Positions 21,260 through 33,413 of a stretch of DNA of 64,000 nt are shown here, one piece after another. Source of the DNA: Larix kaempferi (lineage: Eukaryota > Streptophyta > Pinopsida > Pinales > Pinaceae); the NCBI GenBank assembly GCA_027924585.1, contig BSBM01000123.1, positions 18,368,001 to 18,432,000 of the forward strand, in the 5' to 3' direction. The notes beneath the pieces are model-generated. The model was given only the letters and a program-made list of their open reading frames with translations, was not told the origin of the DNA and did no database searches. A program made the position numbers and the translations under genes. Positions within the stretch are counted from its first letter, which is position 1, and each line of letters opens with the position of its first letter.

Positions 21260-23964
21260 CATGGGGAGGTGATCCGATCGACACCCAACCTGATTATCAT
21301 GGCCCGGATCCGTCCGAGCCCTACCCTAATTTGTTTGGTTCAGATCCACCCGAAAATAACATATTCAAGCCTGAAGATTTGCGGTATTTCCATTATGGAA
21401 TGCCTGATACATATGATGTCGATAACCCTATGACCAACGCTCCCTCATTCTCTTTTGGTATGCCCAATTACATCATGGTTGAAACTCCTCATTTTGGTAG
21501 TCATGCTGGCACTAGTCATGGTGTTAGCACCACTGCACCCACTGGGGGCAATACCCTTGTCGGGGGCACTACTTTGTCCACTCACACACTTAGTATGGGG
21601 ACCAGCCACATTCCTCCTAAAAATGATAATGTTGGAAGACGGTCATCTCCTAGGGAAACCCAACCTAGTAGGAACACCGTTCACAATCCGACTCGCCATC
21701 CACCACCTAATACGCATGTCGCTACTCGTCAACCTAGGACCACTTTCGCGAATATTAACAATCCTCCCAACCAAGGGGGTGGACACATACCGTATACTTA
21801 TACATCTGTCGCCGCCAGTAGTCAAGCTAATGTAGGGGGTGGGAATACCTCTCATACTCACGGTCATAACGCCACCATTCCTGCTACTAGTAATGCCAAC
21901 GTTGGGGTTGGGAATACTTATGGTCAACACACGACTGCATACGCTAATCCTAATACTTATGTTGGGGGTGGGAACATACCTCACCATTATGATCATTACA
22001 ACACGGTTCCTGCTACGAATTATACGTATATGCCCCATACTCATGGTGGCAACCCTTACTACAACACAGTTGGTGCTGGCCACCAGTACAACCCACCTCA
22101 ATATGGTACCCAAAACACTTATATGCCTGCTTACCCTCACATGGGTCAGGTCGAAGGAGGTTATCAACCTTATGGCCATGGTCAAGCTTATGGTCCATCA
22201 GGTCCATATAATCAACATTTTAATGGTCATGGTCCATATTTTGGTCCACTTTATAATCCGGCTCCGTTCAACCAACCTTTTATGGGAGCTTATAATCAAT
22301 CTTTTCAGTCACAGCTCCCCTTCCTTGCACGCCTGAATCTTCCAAATATTTTGAAGCTCACGAATGATCCAATGTGTCACGACCCTAATTGGCCTCTGGT
22401 CCCTACCAAGCTCCCTTCGAAAATTCATAAGTTTGAGGGGAAAGGTGGTGAGGATCCGGGTGATCATGTCACAATGTTTCACCTTTGGTGTTCTTCCAAC
22501 TCGTTAAACCACGATTCCGTTATACTACGACTATTTCAATGCACCCTCATGGGTGCAGCCGCGAAGTAGTATGTTGAGTTTCCTGGAAACACTTATAGGG
22601 GATTCAATGAGATCGCTTTGGTTTCCTTGGACCATTTCCAATTGCCGGTTCGTTACGATACAGGTACTGAACTTTTGTCTACCTTCCGACAGAATAAGGC
22701 CACACATATTTCTGACCACGTTCAAGAGTGGCATCGACATAAGCGATTAGTGAAAGCCAACATTCCTCCAGAGTTCCTATTGGAATGGTTCCTCAAGTCT
22801 CTTCTCCCATACATTGATAAGGATGTTTCAATGTCTGGCATTGTGACTGAGGAACAAGCCATCTTGAAGGTCCAGTAGTTAGACTTATTATATTCTCAGT
22901 CTGGTATCCTTTATGACATTATCCCTGATGCACCGCGAACACGTCATGAGCACAAGTCAATTCCTGGATCGCATGCCAATGGCGTTGTGGGATCCGAAAT
23001 CTCTCGCCTTGTAGATTTGGTGGCTAATCAAATACAAAATTTGTCGCTAAATGAGTCTACTCCCGAACAAATTCACACCTTGTCCACTTCCACCCCATCG
23101 TCCGATGTACACAGTGTACAAACGACAAACCCGTCAGGTAACCAGCAACCTAGTGGTAAGAAAAAGGGGAAGAATAACCGTAAGGGTGGAAATAATGGGA
23201 ACAATAATAGCAATCGCAATACCCCTCGTAACGATAATGTCAGCCCTCCTTGGGAAGGCAGAAATGCTGGTGAGGACCGTAAACCTAGGCGTAAGGTGAA
23301 ATTTCCTTGTAAGCTTTGTGGGGAAGATCATCTTACTCACTTATGTCCTCGAATCGAAGAAGCATCAAAGCATTTGGCACAGAACCCAGCTGTGTTGAAG
23401 GATCCCCTTCCTCATCATCAAAACCTAGCTTCGCATGCTCCCACCACTGGTTATGGACCTACTGAGACTGTCGTGTCTTCTTCCAATAGTAGTGGTTATG
23501 GATGCGTGAATATGGTTCAATCGGAGGTTAGTGTTGCTACTCGTCAACGTGATTATGGTGCACCACAATATAATATGGGGAGTGAGCCTCCCCCTCCTCC
23601 TGATAATTCCTTGCATATCGAGAAGCCCTCTATTATGACGCGGATACTGAAAGGTGTTCTTAAGCGCTCTATGCATAATCCCAATGCCCGAGCCGCCCAA
23701 AACTACTCCATCGTAGAAGATTTGGGCCAAACTCCGTGGGCCATGTCAGCTCTTGAAGTTTTGCAGGCGTGTCCTTCTCAAAGGCACGCTCTTTTGAGTG
23801 CGTTAGGAGTTCAGGATGGGGGAAATCCCAACGTTATCAAGTTCGACACTACTGACATTCAACCTCTCTTACCTTACCACGTGGCATTTAAAGTCCATGT
23901 GGAGTGCCTTAAGTATTTCGTCAGACTCGAACGGTGGTTGACGAAGGCACTTCCGCGTCAATGA
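21260..23964 (+). pseudogene. Gag of plus-strand Tat element 2, 5'-truncated
   Basis: The open frame enters from the LTR junction at 21260, so the true start is lost. Residues about 100-330 are low-complexity, rich in Gly, Asn, His, Tyr and Thr, with loose repeats of the type NVGGGNTxxHxH. A FLARLNLPNILKLTNDP block precedes the gag domain (HKFEGKGGEDPGDHVTMFHL, then WCSSNS). TAG stops at 22567-22569 and 22876-22878 interrupt the domain, which continues (LPVRYDTGTELL, then EWHRHKRLVKAN). After a Lys/Asn-rich basic linker the zinc knuckle CKLCGEDHLTHLC (23308-23346) has CX2CX3HX4C spacing, one residue short of the usual CX2CX4HX4C. The frame ends at 23964 and overlaps the protease frame. Confidence 0.85.
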
Positions 23965-25118
23965 TGTCGTTAGCTTATTGGAAAGCTCTTGGCTCTCCTC
24001 CTCTACTCACATCTAGAACCATGCTCACTGCATTTGACAGTCAGTCATTTAAGCCGCACGGGATTATCCCTTCCCTTGTTGTCCACTTGGGGGGTAAGCC
24101 TGTTCCTATTGAAGTTGAAGTGGTTGATGTGCCCATCGACTACAACCTCTTGCTGGGTCAGAATTGGATGTACACTATGAAAGTTTTCGCGTCTACTGTA
24201 TTCAAGATTATTTGCTTTCCGCATGAAGGCAAGATTATTACCATTGATCAGCTAGATTTCGTTAATCCTCCTCCTGAAGCATCTACGAGATCAGTAGTCC
24301 TGCAAGTTACAGATTCTCAACGGGAAACTGGGAACATGGGTGTTGGCATGTACCCTTCATTGATGGGATCTTATGATTTCCCCACACCCATGAATTTTAT
24401 CGAAACCATTTTTGACAGTGCGTCTCCTCCTTCGCATAGCGTACCGTTCCGGACTTCATATTTCGATGATCCATGGACTTTACCATCCTCGACTTCTACG
24501 TCTCAAGATATTGCGCATGTCAGGATGTCTGTGCCCCTATCTGCTGTCGAGCTTGCTTATCAGGATATTCAACAAGCCACTGCAGAGCCGGATCTACCCT
24601 CTTCTCGGACAGTTGAGGAAGATCCTATTATGCTGCCAGTTTGGGCAGCCGACTCGTCTTCTTCGAACGATTGCCTTGATGGTACTTTCCCTTCAGATGA
24701 AGCTATTATTGAGGCCATGTGTGGTAGTGAGAGACCTTGGGAGGATATGCATCATCGCTCTTATTTCCTTCCCAACCTTGACCTCACCGAGCAAGAAGAG
24801 TTTAGGATGACTCTTGCAGAGATGGTTGGTCACCCTGTGGCTCTTTTGGGTTCACATGAGATTTATGCGGAAGGGAATATGGCTAATATTCACCCTACTC
24901 AACTGATCAACATCTCTCACACTCCTGGGAATATTGAAAACATTTATATTGGTGACGATTGCACTTCCGAGGAAGTTTCCATTTACACCAAGATATTCAA
25001 GGAACTTCAGGAAGCTTTCGCCTGGTCATACAAGGAGATGCCAGGAATAGACCCTAGTATTGTCGAGCATGAGATTAGAACGTATCCTCATGCTAAACCG
25101 GTTCGACAACGTCTTCGA
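23934..25118 (+). pseudogene. Retropepsin-like protease and linker to RT, Tat element 2
   Basis: A frame shifted relative to gag opens with VDEGTSASMMS, the position of the aspartic protease active site (D-x-G). The retropepsin pattern continues with PIEVEVVDVPIDYNLLLGQN about 65 residues later. About 300 residues of acidic linker follow, then AFAWSYKEMPGIDPSIVEH and KPVRQRLR, the conserved approach to RT in plant gypsy elements. The frame is open for nearly 400 codons, then is broken by the copia solo LTR. The overlap with gag may be a natural frameshift or a mutation. Confidence 0.85.
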
Positions 25119-25723
25119 TGTTGATGTAAATGTAACTTCAGAATGTATTTCATCTATGTATTTCATATATATTTATTGTACCCTTAGTAGAGATGTGTTA
25201 TTCCTCTATAAGTGTCGTCATGTGGATTGACAAGTGTCGCAAGTGTGTGTACTTGACGATGGGTTATTAGAGCACCATGTGTGGGGTCGGCCCTGAAATA
25301 TATATTATATTGTGGATGTGCCTAGCTAGACAAGTTGGCCCCATAAGGTCACTGGGAAAACAGGTTAGTATAAATAGAGATCAGGAGATCTCTATTTAGA
25401 TCATTCAGAAAGCATCTCTCTCTCACTCAGAAAGTGGTGCACTAGTGAGGAGGAGGATCATCTGCTTCTAGGAAACTATCTCAAGTGTATTTTGGTTGTA
25501 CTTTGGTTGAGCCATTGCTCTCTCTATCTCTGAGGAAGTTGTGGGGTTTTTCACCTTAGGGTTTTCCCCACGAAAACTTTGTGTCTCTTGTCTCTCATGC
25601 TTTTGATTCTTGTGATGCTTGTCATGCTTATTGTGATTGTTATGCATTGATATACTGTATATGTTATTCTCCCAGTGAAGATCCTAGAGTATTGTGAATT
25701 AATGCTCAAAATTTAACATTCGA
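25114..25723 (+). mobile_element. Copia solo LTR with 5-bp target duplication
   Basis: A 600-bp LTR (25119-25718), TGTTGATGTA to AATTTAACA, is flanked on both sides by TTCGA (25114-25118 and 25719-25723). It has no internal element sequence, so the two LTRs of a full element recombined. It matches the LTR at 9518-10156. TATA box TATAAATAG at 25369-25377. It splits the Tat pol frame just before the RT. Confidence 0.95.
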
Positions 25724-26240
25724 GCTGTTAACCCTAGGAAGGCAGCCGCTATCAAGGCAAAGGTGGAAAAACTGCTCAAAGTTGGTTTTATCTACCCCGT
25801 TCCCCTTACCGAATAGGTGTCAAACCCCATTCCTGTCGATAAGAAGCAGGGAATGATCCGTGTATGCACTGATTTTAGAGACCTGAATCGTACTTGTCCG
25901 AAAGACAAATTCCTCGTGCCATTCATTGATCAAATCTTGGATGCGTGTGCAGGAAGTGATATTTTTTCGTTCATGGACGGCTTTTCGAGGTATAACCAGA
26001 TTCAAATCAAACCCGAGGACCAACATAAAATGGATTTCATTTGTCCTTGGCGTACATTTGCATATCGGAAAAATTCCCTTTGGCCTTAAAAATGTTGGAG
26101 CTACGTTTCAGCATGCCATGACCTATGCCTTCCACGACCTTAAAAGTATAATGGAGGTATTTTTGGATGATCTCGTTGGCCATTCTCGCAAGAGAATAGA
26201 CCACCCCACACACCTTCATTGGATTCTTGAATGATGTATA
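25724..26240 (+). pseudogene. Ty3/gypsy reverse transcriptase, Tat element 2
   Basis: Pol resumes right after the target duplication with RKAAAIKAKVEKLLKVGFIY, then VDKKQG, RVCTDFRDLN, DIFSFMDGFSRYNQI and, in the next frame, IPFGLKNVGATFQ. The catalytic box reads FLDDL (26160-26171) where plant gypsy RTs usually have YLDDL or YIDDL. A TAG at 25814-25816 and a frameshift near 26060 inactivate it. It follows the protease frame in the usual pol order. Confidence 0.9.
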
Positions 26241-26768
26241 CGCTACAAGATCCGATTGAATCCCAATAAATGCATTTTTGCAGTGAGGTCTGGTCTCATT
26301 CTAGGATTTATAGTTTCGAAAGAGGGTATTAGAGTCGATCCTCTTAAAGTTGAGGCAATACTTCGGTTTCCTCCTCCACAAAATTTGTTTCAACTTCAGA
26401 GCCTCCAAGGGAAAGCTACTATTTTGCGTCGTTTTGTAGTTAACTATGCTAATCTTACCAAAGGTTTCGCATGCCTGTTGAAGAAAGACACATCGTTTAT
26501 TTGGGATGAGCGAGCCCAACAGTCTTTTGATGCCCTTAAGAAAGCTTTCGTATCAGCCCTTGTGCTTAGTCCACCCAATTTTGCACGTGATTTTATACTT
26601 TATGTGGTTGCATCTCAAGAGACGATTGGCATGGTCTTGGTTCAGGTTGATGATGCACTCATCGAGCATATCATCTATTACCTCAGTCGAAATCTAGTAG
26701 ACGCTGAACTAAGATATACTCACGTAGAAAAGCTGGCGCTTGCGACTGTTCATGTAGTCCAACGGTTA
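26241..26768 (+). pseudogene. RT connection and first RNase H domain, Tat element 2
   Basis: Starts with LNPNKCIFAVRSGLILGFIV and LKVEAILRFPPP (RT thumb), then FIWDERAQQSFDALKKAF. The RNase H follows: DFILYVVASQETIGMVLVQ and YYLSRNLVDAELRYTHVEKL. The first catalytic Asp, normally in the LYxxxS/D region, cannot be confirmed. The frame stops at 26769-26771; remnants of the domain end continue to about 26830. Confidence 0.85.
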
Positions 26769-26836
26769 TGATACTATATTTTGCTTAGAACAACCACAGT
26801 TGTAGCACACATCAATTCATTTCAGTTTGTATTATC

Positions 26837-27333
26837 ATGACGCCTTATGGGGGGAAATACAATAAATGGATTGTGATCCTTCAGGAGTTCGATCTCGATT
26901 TTGCTTCTGCGAAGTCGGTGAAATCGCTAGTGTTTGCTAAGATTATGTCGAACCTTCCGAGACTCGATGAGGATGTCATTCATGAATATTCCTTTGTGGA
27001 TGAACACTTGTTCCTTATCTCGTCAGAAGACCCTTGGTATGGGGATGTCATTGTATATCTCCAAACTTTGAAGTTTCCTTCGCATTATTCACGGGATGAG
27101 CGACGGCGTGTGAAACATCACGCTAAAGATTATACTATCATTGGTGAAACTTTGTATCGCCGAGGAAAGGACTCTATTCTCTGTCATTGCTTGACTCATG
27201 AAGAAGCGGAGCATGTACTTAATAATTTCCATGTTGGGGTGTGTGGTGGTCACTTATCCAGGCTTGCTACAGCCCAATGTATTATGCGAGCTTGTTACTT
27301 TTGGCCTTCGATCTTTAAAGATTGTATTAACCC
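26837..27333 (+). pseudogene. RNase H tail and integrase N-terminal domain, Tat element 2 (left part)
   Basis: The frame has KYNKWIVILQEFDLDFASAK (RNase H tail), a linker, then the integrase zinc-binding region: HCLTHEEAEHVL, FHVGVCGGHLSRLAT, ACYFWPSIFKDC. It is cut at about 27333 by the copia insertion, before the CxxC half of the HHCC finger. Its last 264 bp (27070-27333) are repeated with differences at 33414-33677. Confidence 0.85.
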
Positions 27334-27368
27334 TGTAAAGTTAGTCATAGCAGATCTAATGAATACCA

Positions 27369-28103
27369 TGTAATGTTAGTCACAGCAGATCTAATGAACA
27401 AGTAAATCAATCACAACACATGAACATAGAAAATATGGTGTAAAACTATGCAAAACATGCAGCAGTGCTCAATATCCCAGTAAGGGTGAATGATTCCAAT
27501 AGAATACAGTAACAATGACTGAGCAATTCGAATTGCCTAAGGAGGTCATTCAAATCACTAAATGGAGTAGCTTGACTCCAACTAGGATTCCTCATCATCA
27601 ATCAGTGGTGGTCATCAATGCACAAGAACCAGTCATCCAGGTGTCAATCTAAGTCTAACTGAGTGTAACATGTGTAACTGAAGTGTGTAGCACTGATATA
27701 GGGAAGTGGGCTCAGTGGAGGGCGCATGGGAGGCTAAATGAAGTCAGAACAAGTCATCTAGTCAATCTGGAGGTCCAACGAAGTGAAACAGTCAGTCGGG
27801 AGTGAAACTAGCCTCAAATCAGGGAGAATCGGAGCTAACTGAGTGTAACTGAAGTGGAACTGCAGTGATAGGTGAAGAAGTGCGCCCTTCTCTGGTAGTA
27901 GGTGAGAAGTGGGTGCCTTCCTGACTAGGAGGGTTAATGAACTGATGTAAGAAGCTCCCGGGTGCTATAATAAGGTGGCTAAGGTGTTGGAGGCATCAAC
28001 CTGGTGACTGAGATGCATGCAAAGTGCATGCAAACCCTAGAATTTGCATGCAAACCCTAATTGCATGCAAGATCCTGAAAAAGATGATGTGGATATCTGA
28101 ACA
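27369..28103 (-). mobile_element. 3' LTR of copia family C, with a 35-bp extra end
   Basis: 735 bp; on the minus strand it starts TGTTCAGATATCC and ends CTAACATTACA. Beyond this end (27334-27368) the first six bases of the primer site (TGGTAT) are followed by a second copy of the last 29 bases of the LTR. RY motifs and AAACCCTA teloboxes lie at 28013-28070, near the LTR start. Confidence 0.9.
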
Positions 28104-28116
28104 CCCCCTCTCAAGC
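28104..28116 (-). other. Polypurine tract of copia family C
   Basis: On the minus strand GCTTGAGAGGGGG directly precedes the LTR start TGTTCAG. A similar TTGAGGGGGGG run lies upstream near 28245. Confidence 0.7.
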
Positions 28117-28275
28117 TAGACTATGATGTGCAAAAAAATAATGTGGGGCCCTGGTAACTAAGACCAGAGGTCACCCCAATACAATAATCCCAAAAAAATG
28201 TTGAAAATAAACTGAGGAAAGAGGGAAAACCCAGTGGGAAGAAAGCCCCCCCTCAAGCTAAAGCATAATAATGGA

Positions 28276-31200
28276 TCAATCTGTCTCCACCATGATGGAA
28301 CTCACCACCAATAGTGAACGGAGGTAAGAGAACTTCTTCTCAGTGAAGCTCTTGGTGAAGATGTTTGCAATTTGCTCATCAGTAGGGCAATATTGCAGAA
28401 TGATGGTGCGATCATGCACCAACTGTCGAATGTAATGCATATGAATCTCAATGTGTTTGCTCCTATGCCGCTAAACTGGATCTATGGAGATCTTGATAGC
28501 AATTTGATTGTCACAAAATAGGACATTCGAAGTAGTTCCACCAAAACCAAACTCGGAAAGAATACCCTGCAACCAAACTACCTGAATGCAGGCATTGACT
28601 GCCCCTCGATACTCTGCCTTTGCTGAAGAAAGTGCAATGGCTGCTTGCTTTTTGCTGGACCAGCAAATAGCACCATGACCAATCATGAAAACATAACCGG
28701 AAGTGGACTTCCGATCAATGCTATCACCTTCCCAATCTGAATCAGTAAAACCAATGAAATCAAGCTCAAAATTTGCAACATAATGTATGCCAAAATGTTT
28801 TGTACCTTGCACATACTGCAAGATCCGCTTGGCTTCTTGCCAATGAAGCTCATGGGGCTGTTGCATATACCTTGACATGGCACTCACGGCATATGAAATA
28901 TCAGGCCTTGAGTGTGTCAAATAAATTAGTGAACCAATCAACTGTCGATACATACCGCAATCTACAAGCGATGTAGAATCTCCCTCCTCAAGATTGATTC
29001 CTGAGAGGAATGGGAATGGGGCTGCCTTACATTCAGCCATATTAAACTTCAATAACAGGTCAGAAGCATATTTTTGCTGAGATATAGTGATCCCATCAAA
29101 ATTTTGAGCTATCTCCAAGCCCAAAAAGTGACTCAGCAAGCCCAAATCGCTCATGTCAAAAGCTAGATTTAAGGCAGTTTTTAGCTTATTTATTGAAGTA
29201 AGAGTGCTACCAGTAATGAGAAGATCATCAACATAAAGTACAATAACCAACAAATTACCTTTAACTCGCTGAAGATACACATTCGGATCAGATTTGCATC
29301 TTTGGAAATTCTGAGAAAGAAGGAAGGAGTCCATCTTTGCATACAAAGATTTCTTCAGTCTGCAAACTAATGATGGATCTGATGTGTAGCCCTCTGGCTG
29401 CTGCATATATAATTATTCAGTAAGGTCTCCATGTAGAAATGCACTCTTCACATCCATGTGGTGCACTTCCCAATGCTTGGATGCGGAAATAGCCAAAACA
29501 AGGCGGATGGAATCCATCTTTGCAACCGATGCAAAAGTCTCAGTGTAGTCCACTCCTTGGACTTGGGAGAAACCTTTTTCCACCAACCTTGCTTTTTATT
29601 TGCTGATAGAGCCATCAGCAGCAAATTTTGTGTTGTAGACCCATTTACACTTCACTAATTTTCTTCCAGGTGGAAGAGAAACTAGCTCCCATGTATTGTT
29701 CTTTTGAAGAGAACTGTACTCTTCATCCATGGCACATTGCCATCTTGGATCTCGGTGGGCAGAATAGTATGATGTGGGATCTAAACCAGCCATCAAATAA
29801 AAAATCTTAGGAATTAATGGATCAGAAAGAGAAAGAGCCATACATGCTCTTTGAAATTCTGCTCTTGTTCGTCTCGGATCAGCAGGATTTCCAAGGTTCA
29901 AACAGCAGATTGAAGAGTGTTTTGGGCCCACCCTAGTAACTGAGGAGGATCATAATGGTCGGATTCCGAACCTGATATGTCATGATCATCATGTTCTACT
30001 AAAATATCATAAATATCAGAACTCATACCTTCATTATCGCTGTACAGATCTTCTTCTGGTGAAGGCGGTGAAACGGCAGTTTCTTCCTCGACTAGTTGCA
30101 ATTCTTGAAGCGATTCTTCAAATTGCACATTGCGCTCTATGAATATCTTTTTAGATCTGATATCCATGATTTTATATGCTTTTGATTCTTCCCCATATCC
30201 TATCAGTATGCACTCAATACTTTGTGGATCCAAAGCTTGTCTCTTCTTGGAAGGAATTCTAGCCCATGCAGTAGAGCCAAAAACTCTCAAATTTGACACA
30301 TCCGGTTTGTGACCAAAGAATGCTTCAAAAGGAGTCATACCTTTCATGGATGAATGTGGAACATGGTTCTGTATGTATGCAGCAACATTGATTTCTTCAA
30401 CCCAAATATTTGCAACCAAACTTTTTGATTCAATCATGCATGTAGCCATCTCTTTCAGTGACCGATTTTTCCTTTCCGCTACACCGTTCTGCTGGGGTGT
30501 GTAGGGAACTGTATGTTGGATCTGAATTCCGCTTTGGGCACAAAGTTGCAGCAACTCGGCCTTGATATATTCTCCACCATTATCAGATCTAATAGCTTTG
30601 ATCTTGATCTCAGTGGCGATCTCAACAGAAGCCTTAAAATACTTGAATTTTCCAAGCACTTCTGACTTGTTTTTGAGAAAAAATACCCATGTAAAGCGGG
30701 AAAAATCATCAATAAATGTCAAAACATACCTTGAACCATTTAATGATGTATGGAGAAGTGGACCACTGATATCAGAATGTATCAACCCCAAAACTGTAGA
30801 AGCTCTGCTAGCTTTGCCACGGTCGAATCTGTGCTCGAGGTGCTTCCCAATAATGCAACCAGTGCATATTCCCTTCGAGGAACGGAGTTGTGGAAGACCA
30901 TCTACCATGGAATTGTTTGATAACAGCATCAAATAATTATAATTAAGATGTCCAAATCTTTCATGCCAAATCCTACTAACCTCATTACCATGTGTGCGAA
31001 GAGAAGTGGGCTTTGCAAGCAGAATAAAGTGTGAAAACTCATAGCATTTTGCAGTGTGGTTCTCCTTTCCGACTGCAACAAGTCTTCCACTTTTGATATC
31101 AGAAATTTCAAGTGTATTAGGGCTGAATGTAACTTGCTTCGTTTCACCAGTGTGTGTCATTTGATACACAGAAAGAATATTTGAAGCCAAGGAAGGCACA

Positions 31201-32324
31201 TAGAGAACATTATGAAAGCTTCCATGATCTACGTGAATCGTACCTTTTCCCTTTGAAGAGATTTTTGAGTCATCTCCCAAATGGATGGGGATGGAGCTGT
31301 TTGGATCGAATGAAGAAAAAGAATCAATATTTGCAGCCATATGATTCGATGCACCCGAATCTATCAAGAGAGTAGTGGGCTTCGAAACAGTTGCCATGAG
31401 TGCTTGTCCTCTTTCATGATCATCATTCCTATCCTTCTTCCTTGCACCGTCAGGAAGAGTTATGTTGTTATTTTCCAAAAGGAGGGCCATTTGATCTATA
31501 GTCTTCTTCATACATGAACTTTCAGGATTAAATCCATGTTTGCAATAAGTACATTTAGATTTTTGGTTACCTTCTTTTCCCTTTTGCTTGAACTTCGAAC
31601 TGGATGGTGCATCCGTCTGTTTTCCTTTCTCTCTTTGCTTGTGAGGTTCGAATTTGGGCTTCTCCTTCTTTTGCTTTCCTTTACCATTCAAGATCTTGGG
31701 TCCTTGAACATATAGGGCTGAATCTTTGGATCTTATAAACCCCATTTGAATCAACTTATCATGCTCTTTTGTGACGGACTCAATGAAGGCATTCAAGGTA
31801 GGCATCTTCCAATTCGGGGTAGTTAGCCGACCGGAATTGAAAGTAGAGACAAATACCGAATAATCTTTACCAAGCTTGCTGAGAATGGAGAGGATCAATT
31901 GCTTATCCTCTTTGATAACTCCACTGTTTTTCAACTACATGTTCAAGTTCTTGAATTTTGTGAATAATTCATTAATGGTCTCGAAATTCTCAAGACTAAG
32001 GGCAATCAATTCATTCTCTAATTGAAAAGCCCTAAGCTCGTCCTGCTTGCCAAATAGTGTTTCAAGTTGCTCCCATATAGCTTTTGGAGTCTTCAATCCG
32101 CTGAGATGGAAGTGAAGTTCTTTGGAAATGGAGAGACAAAGAAGACCATAAGCTTCATCAAGCTTGTTGTAGTGTTTGGTTCTATCTGATAAGGTGTTTG
32201 GCTCCAATTCAAGACCAAGAGTGACTCGGTAGTAACCTTTTGAACGTAATATGATCTCCATATCATCTTTCCAATCAAAATAATTGAATGGGGTGAGGAT
32301 AGGCTTTGAAGAAGAGTATTCCAT
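28276..32324 (-). pseudogene. Copia family C gag-pol polyprotein, degraded
   Basis: The start is chosen at the ATG at 32324 (MEYSSSKPILTPFNYFDWKD), the usual start of copia gag of the UBN2 type. A TAG follows KNLNM near 31935. The zinc knuckle reads CTYCKHGFNPESSC, with Asn in place of the His ligand. Protease: LLIDSGASNHMA. Integrase: WHERFGHLNYNYL, LIHSDISGP, AIRSDNGGEY and NGVAERKN, so the D, D and E residues are kept. A frameshift lies near 29900-29934. RT: NTWELVSLPPGRKLVKCKWV, stops near 29595 and 29407, YVDD kept (about 29230). The segment after KKSLY lacks about nine residues normally present before the YAKMDSF stretch. RNase H: FTDSDWEGD, CDNQIAI, a stop near 28471, end at 28276. Confidence 0.92.
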
Positions 32325-32696
32325 TGCTAGGAGCGAGTGCACACTGATGTAGAAATGCTTGCAAGGGAAAAGTAGTGAATGCAATTGATGGAGACAATAA
32401 CCTGCAAAATCACAATAAAACCAAGAACAATGAGGTCGAACAATCCACCCTTTTAGAGTTGCATCACACCTGGGATTAGAGATCAAGCAATGTTGAATGG
32501 GTCCAATGTATCAGTTCCAGGATTTATGTGGAAACTCAAGCTTCTGGAGTGGTATTGGAAGTATTTTCAAGCTTTGCATGCACAGGAGCGAATGCCCTTG
32601 AGATCTTTCATGCCAAACTTTTTGTAATTTTTGAGCAAATTCACTCAAATATTCTTGTAGAAACACTTGTAGAAAAGATATCTTGTCCCTGCAATG

Positions 32697-32708
32697 GCTC
32701 TGATACCA
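32697..32708 (-). other. Primer-binding site of copia family C
   Basis: On the minus strand TGGTATCAGAGC directly abuts the LTR end. This is the classic plant copia site complementary to the 3' end of initiator tRNA-Met. Confidence 0.9.
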
Positions 32709-33413
32709 TGTAAAGTTAGTCACAGCAGATCTAATGAACAAGTAAATCAATCACAACAGATGAACATAGAAAATATGGTGTAAAATTGTGCAAAACATGC
32801 AGCAGTGCTCAATATCCCAGTAAGGGTGAATGATTACAATAGAATACAGTAACAATGACTGAGCAATTTGAATTTCCTAAGGAGGTCATTTGAATCACTG
32901 AATGGAGTAGCTTGACTCCAAATAGGAGTCCTCATCATCAATCAGTGGTGGTCATCAATCCACAAGAACCAGTCATCTAGGTGTCAATCTGAGTCTAACT
33001 GAGTGTAACATGTGTAACTGAAGTGTGTAGCACTGATATAAAGGAAGTGGGCTTAGTGGAGGGTGCATGGGAGCCTAACTGAAGTCAGAACAAGTCATCT
33101 AGTCAATCTGGAGATCCAACGGAGTGAAACAGTCAGGCGGGAGTGAAACTAGCCTCAAATCAGGGAGAATCAGAACTAACTGAGTGTAACTGAAGTGGAA
33201 CTGTAGTGGTAAGTGAAGAAGTGTGCCCTTCTCTGGCAGTAGGTGAGAAGTGGGCGCCTTCCTGACTAGGAGGGATAATGAACTGATGTAAGAAGCTCCC
33301 GGGTGCTAGAATAAGGTGGATAAGGTGATGGAGGCATCAACCTGGTGACTGGGATGCATGCAAACCCTAATTGCATGCAAGATCCTGAAAAAGATGATGT
33401 GGATATCCGAACA
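32709..33413 (-). mobile_element. 5' LTR of copia family C
   Basis: 705 bp, TGTTCGGATATCC to CTAACTTTACA on the minus strand. It matches the 3' LTR with many substitutions and lacks about 34 bp of the RY/telobox duplication present there (one copy at 33353-33380 against a longer run at 28013-28070). Confidence 0.9.

Larger units (their letters stand above)
27334..33413 (-). mobile_element. Nearly full-length Ty1/copia element (family C) inside Tat integrase
   Basis: Two LTRs, primer site, gag-pol and polypurine tract are all present on the minus strand. The gypsy integrase is interrupted on both sides. No 5-bp target duplication exists: the left flank ends AACCC, while the right flank restarts 264 bp earlier in the gypsy integrase. 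Gag-pol is broken by four clear stops, a frameshift and a small deletion, so the element is dead. Confidence 0.95.

Noticed and set aside
21643-22185. 180-codon minus-strand frame opposite gag
   Set aside because: Shadow caused by the compositional bias of the low-complexity gag region.
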